The notes below the pieces were generated by a model. It did no database searches, was not told the origin of the DNA, and saw nothing but the letters and a program-made list of their open reading frames with translations. A program made the position numbers and the translations under genes. From an uncultured Actinomyces sp. (lineage in GTDB: Bacteria; Actinomycetota; Actinomycetes; Actinomycetales; Actinomycetaceae): a stretch of 16,495 bases of DNA. The stretch is taken from contig CALHZX010000074.1 in NCBI GenBank assembly GCA_938040725.1, positions 1-16,495 on the forward strand. Reading direction: 5' to 3'. This document shows, in pieces, positions 15,263-16,495 of this stretch (position 1 is the first letter of the stretch; each line of letters starts with the position of its first letter).

Positions 15263-15290
15263 TTCTAGCTGCGCCTACGCCTCGGATCGA
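15262..15290 (-). promoter_or_regulatory. Candidate promoter for ruvAB at the ruvC 3' end
   Basis: On the minus strand TAGAAT (15262-15267) is one base from the -10 consensus. It lies 17 bp downstream of TCGATC (15285-15290), a weak -35. The predicted transcription start would fall inside the LexA-type box just downstream, an arrangement typical of repressed promoters. The elements overlap the end of ruvC. No expression data are available, and -35 agreement is only 3 of 6. Confidence 0.4.
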
Positions 15291-15894
15291 CGGCACCCGT
15301 TCGGCGTTGCGCGGCCTGAGCCTCGGCCCACGCCCGTTGAGCGGGCGTCATGGATCCGCGCGCGGTGAGGCGACCCGAGATCGAGATGGCCACCGAAGAG
15401 TCCTCGGGGGCGCCGAGCAAACCGGTCCCCCGCCACGCGTGCGTGATCGCAATCGCCAACGCGTCGGCGGCGTCCGCGGGCTTGGGGGCCTTGGCGAGGC
15501 CGAGGATGCGCGCGACCATCGCCTGCACCTGCGCTTTATCCGCGTTGCCGTTACCGGACACGGCGGACTTCACCTCGGAGGGCGTGTGAACGGCCATCGG
15601 TAGGCCGGCGCGACCGACGCATGTCATCGCCGCACCCATGACCTGCATCGTGGTGGTTACCGACTGGAGGTTGTCCTGCGCGAAGACGCGCTCAATAGCA
15701 ACGACCTCGGGTTCGTAGCGTTCGATGACACTATCGATCGCATCCGCGATCGTTCGCAGCCGGAAGTGCGTCGCCAGGTCCTTGTCGGTGCGGGCAACCC
15801 CGACGTACACGAGCGAGGCGCGCCGCGACGCATCGACGTCGACGACGCCGAGGCCGCACCGCGTCAGGCCCGGGTCGATGCCCATGACGCGCAT
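15265..15894 (-). CDS. ruvC: Crossover junction endodeoxyribonuclease RuvC
   Basis: RuvC is the Holliday-junction resolvase that nicks two opposing strands of the four-way junction bound by RuvAB. The 209-residue protein has the RNase H-like fold signature MGIDPGLTRCG. Expected acidic catalytic residues are at Asp7, Glu68 (in VVAIERVF), Asp141 and Asp144 (in PADAADALAIAITHAW), with spacing matching the E. coli enzyme. After about residue 158 there is a tail of roughly 50 residues ending in a basic stretch; the RuvC core is about 170 residues, so this tail is extra and probably disordered. The ATG overlaps the pdxT stop by one base. Three codons in, a second ATG precedes GIDPG, but it has no clearer ribosome binding site. 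The TAG stop lies within a promoter-like -10 for ruvA. Confidence 0.97.
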   Translation of the reverse strand: MRVMGIDPGLTRCGLGVVDVDASRRASLVYVGVARTDKDLATHFRLRTIADAIDSVIERYEPEVVAIERVFAQDNLQSVTTTMQVMGAAMTCVGRAGLPMAVHTPSEVKSAVSGNGNADKAQVQAMVARILGLAKAPKPADAADALAIAITHAWRGTGLLGAPEDSSVAISISGRLTARGSMTPAQRAWAEAQAAQRRTGAVDPRRRRS

Positions 15895-16487
15895 CAGGCG
15901 CGCTTCACCATATCGACGAACATCGCGTGAATACGGTCGTCTCCACCCACCTCGGGATGGAAAGACGTCGCCATGACAGTGCCGCGTCGCACCGCGACGA
16001 TCGGGCCGTCGGCGCTGTTACCGGCACGAGCGATAACCTCGACGCCCTCACCCACCGACTCGACCCACGGAGCGCGGATGAACACGGCATGGAACGGACC
16101 GCCCTCAAGACCCACGACATCCAGGTCTTCCTCGTAGGAGTCGACCTGGCGACCGAAGGCATTGCGGCGCACAACCATGTCGAGCGCACCGAAAGAGCGC
16201 TGATCCTCACGACCGTCCAGGATCGACGAGGCGAGCATGATCATGCCCGCGCACGTCCCATACACGGGCATGCCGGACGCAATGCGTTCGTTGAGCGTGT
16301 CAAAAAGCCCGAAAGACAGGAGGAGATTCGACATGGTCGTCGACTCACCGCCCGGGATGACAAGGCCGTCAACCTGGACCAGTTCAGAAACCCTTCGCAC
16401 AAGCAGCGCGCGGGCGCCGGAGTTTTCCAGCGCCCGCACATGCTCTGCGACGTCGCCCTGGAGGGCGAGAACGCCGATGGTCACCAT
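15894..16487 (-). CDS. pdxT: Pyridoxal 5'-phosphate synthase glutaminase subunit PdxT
   Basis: This 197-residue class I glutamine amidotransferase releases ammonia from glutamine for PdxS, which builds pyridoxal 5'-phosphate from ribose 5-phosphate and glyceraldehyde 3-phosphate. The protein starts MVTIGVLALQGDVAEH. It carries the PGGEST motif (about residues 46-51), the nucleophile elbow GTCAGM with the catalytic Cys near residue 79, and the C-terminal His-Glu pair in HPEVGG. The length is normal for the family. The ATG at 16487 overlaps the apparent pdxS stop; a GTG three bases later is an alternative start. The TGA stop shares its last A with the ATG of ruvC (TGATG), so pdxT and ruvC are co-transcribed. 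In mycobacteria and streptomycetes a yebC-family gene normally lies between pdxT and ruvC; it is absent here. Confidence 0.97.
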   Translation of the reverse strand: MVTIGVLALQGDVAEHVRALENSGARALLVRRVSELVQVDGLVIPGGESTTMSNLLLSFGLFDTLNERIASGMPVYGTCAGMIMLASSILDGREDQRSFGALDMVVRRNAFGRQVDSYEEDLDVVGLEGGPFHAVFIRAPWVESVGEGVEVIARAGNSADGPIVAVRRGTVMATSFHPEVGGDDRIHAMFVDMVKRA

Positions 16488-16495
16488 CCGCGCTC
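16481..16495 (-). CDS. pdxS: 3' end of pdxS (PLP synthase synthase subunit), truncated by window edge
   Basis: Read on the minus strand from the right edge, the last 15 bases give codons for Glu-Arg-Gly-Trp followed by TGA. PdxS (YaaD/SNZ family) proteins characteristically end in ERGW, and pdxS normally lies directly upstream of pdxT, so this is very probably the pdxS tail. The stop overlaps the start of pdxT (ATGGTGA), which suggests translational coupling of the two PLP synthase subunits. Only four codons are visible, so the call rests on the C-terminal signature and on context. Confidence 0.7.
   Translation of the reverse strand, partial: ERGW

Noticed and set aside
1..16495. CRISPR arrays, tRNA/rRNA genes, insertion sequences or attachment sites
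   Set aside because: No regularly spaced repeats, cloverleaf-like sequences, transposase motifs or terminal inverted repeats were seen; the region is continuous conserved coding sequence.

Overview
The window is a gene-dense, GC-rich stretch of bacterial chromosome in which every supportable gene lies on the minus strand, so transcription runs from the right end to the left. Gene order and protein type point to an actinobacterium. The order pdxS-pdxT-ruvCAB-yajC-secDF-apt-rel-(MBL hydrolase)-hisS matches the known mycobacterial/actinobacterial block. A DUF349 gene beside rel, and a HisRS that resembles bifidobacterial rather than mycobacterial HisRS, suggest the Actinomycetaceae/Bifidobacteriaceae side of the phylum (for example an Actinomyces or Schaalia). 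That placement is inference from recalled protein features, not a search.

Layout from the right end. (1) The last codons of pdxS and a complete pdxT encode PLP synthase; ruvC overlaps the pdxT stop by one base. (2) A short gap holds a promoter-like element, a LexA-type (SOS) box and a small hairpin, followed by ruvA and ruvB (Holliday-junction branch migration). (3) A 179-bp gap is followed by yajC-secD-secF-apt, the SecDF-YajC translocation accessory complex plus adenine phosphoribosyltransferase, tightly coupled by short gaps and an ATGA overlap. (4) A strong perfect hairpin separates apt from rel, a long bifunctional (p)ppGpp synthetase/hydrolase. (5) A 166-bp gap with a perfect 12-bp inverted repeat precedes a five-gene run: a DUF349 coiled-coil protein, a glyoxalase II-like metallo-beta-lactamase-fold hydrolase, hisS, and two adjacent, evidently paralogous dynamin-like GTPases with C-terminal hydrophobic segments. 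(6) The leftmost 155 bp carry no supportable gene, only a possible leftward promoter.

Most genes are conserved housekeeping functions: vitamin B6 synthesis, recombination repair, protein export, purine salvage, stringent response and tRNA charging. The least understood part is the GTPase pair at the operon's distal end. The best regulatory candidates are the LexA-type box in front of ruvA, the dyad in front of the DUF349 gene and the hairpin in the rel leader. I found no mobile elements, CRISPR arrays, tRNA or rRNA genes, and no disrupted genes. The intergenic gaps are all under 200 bp.
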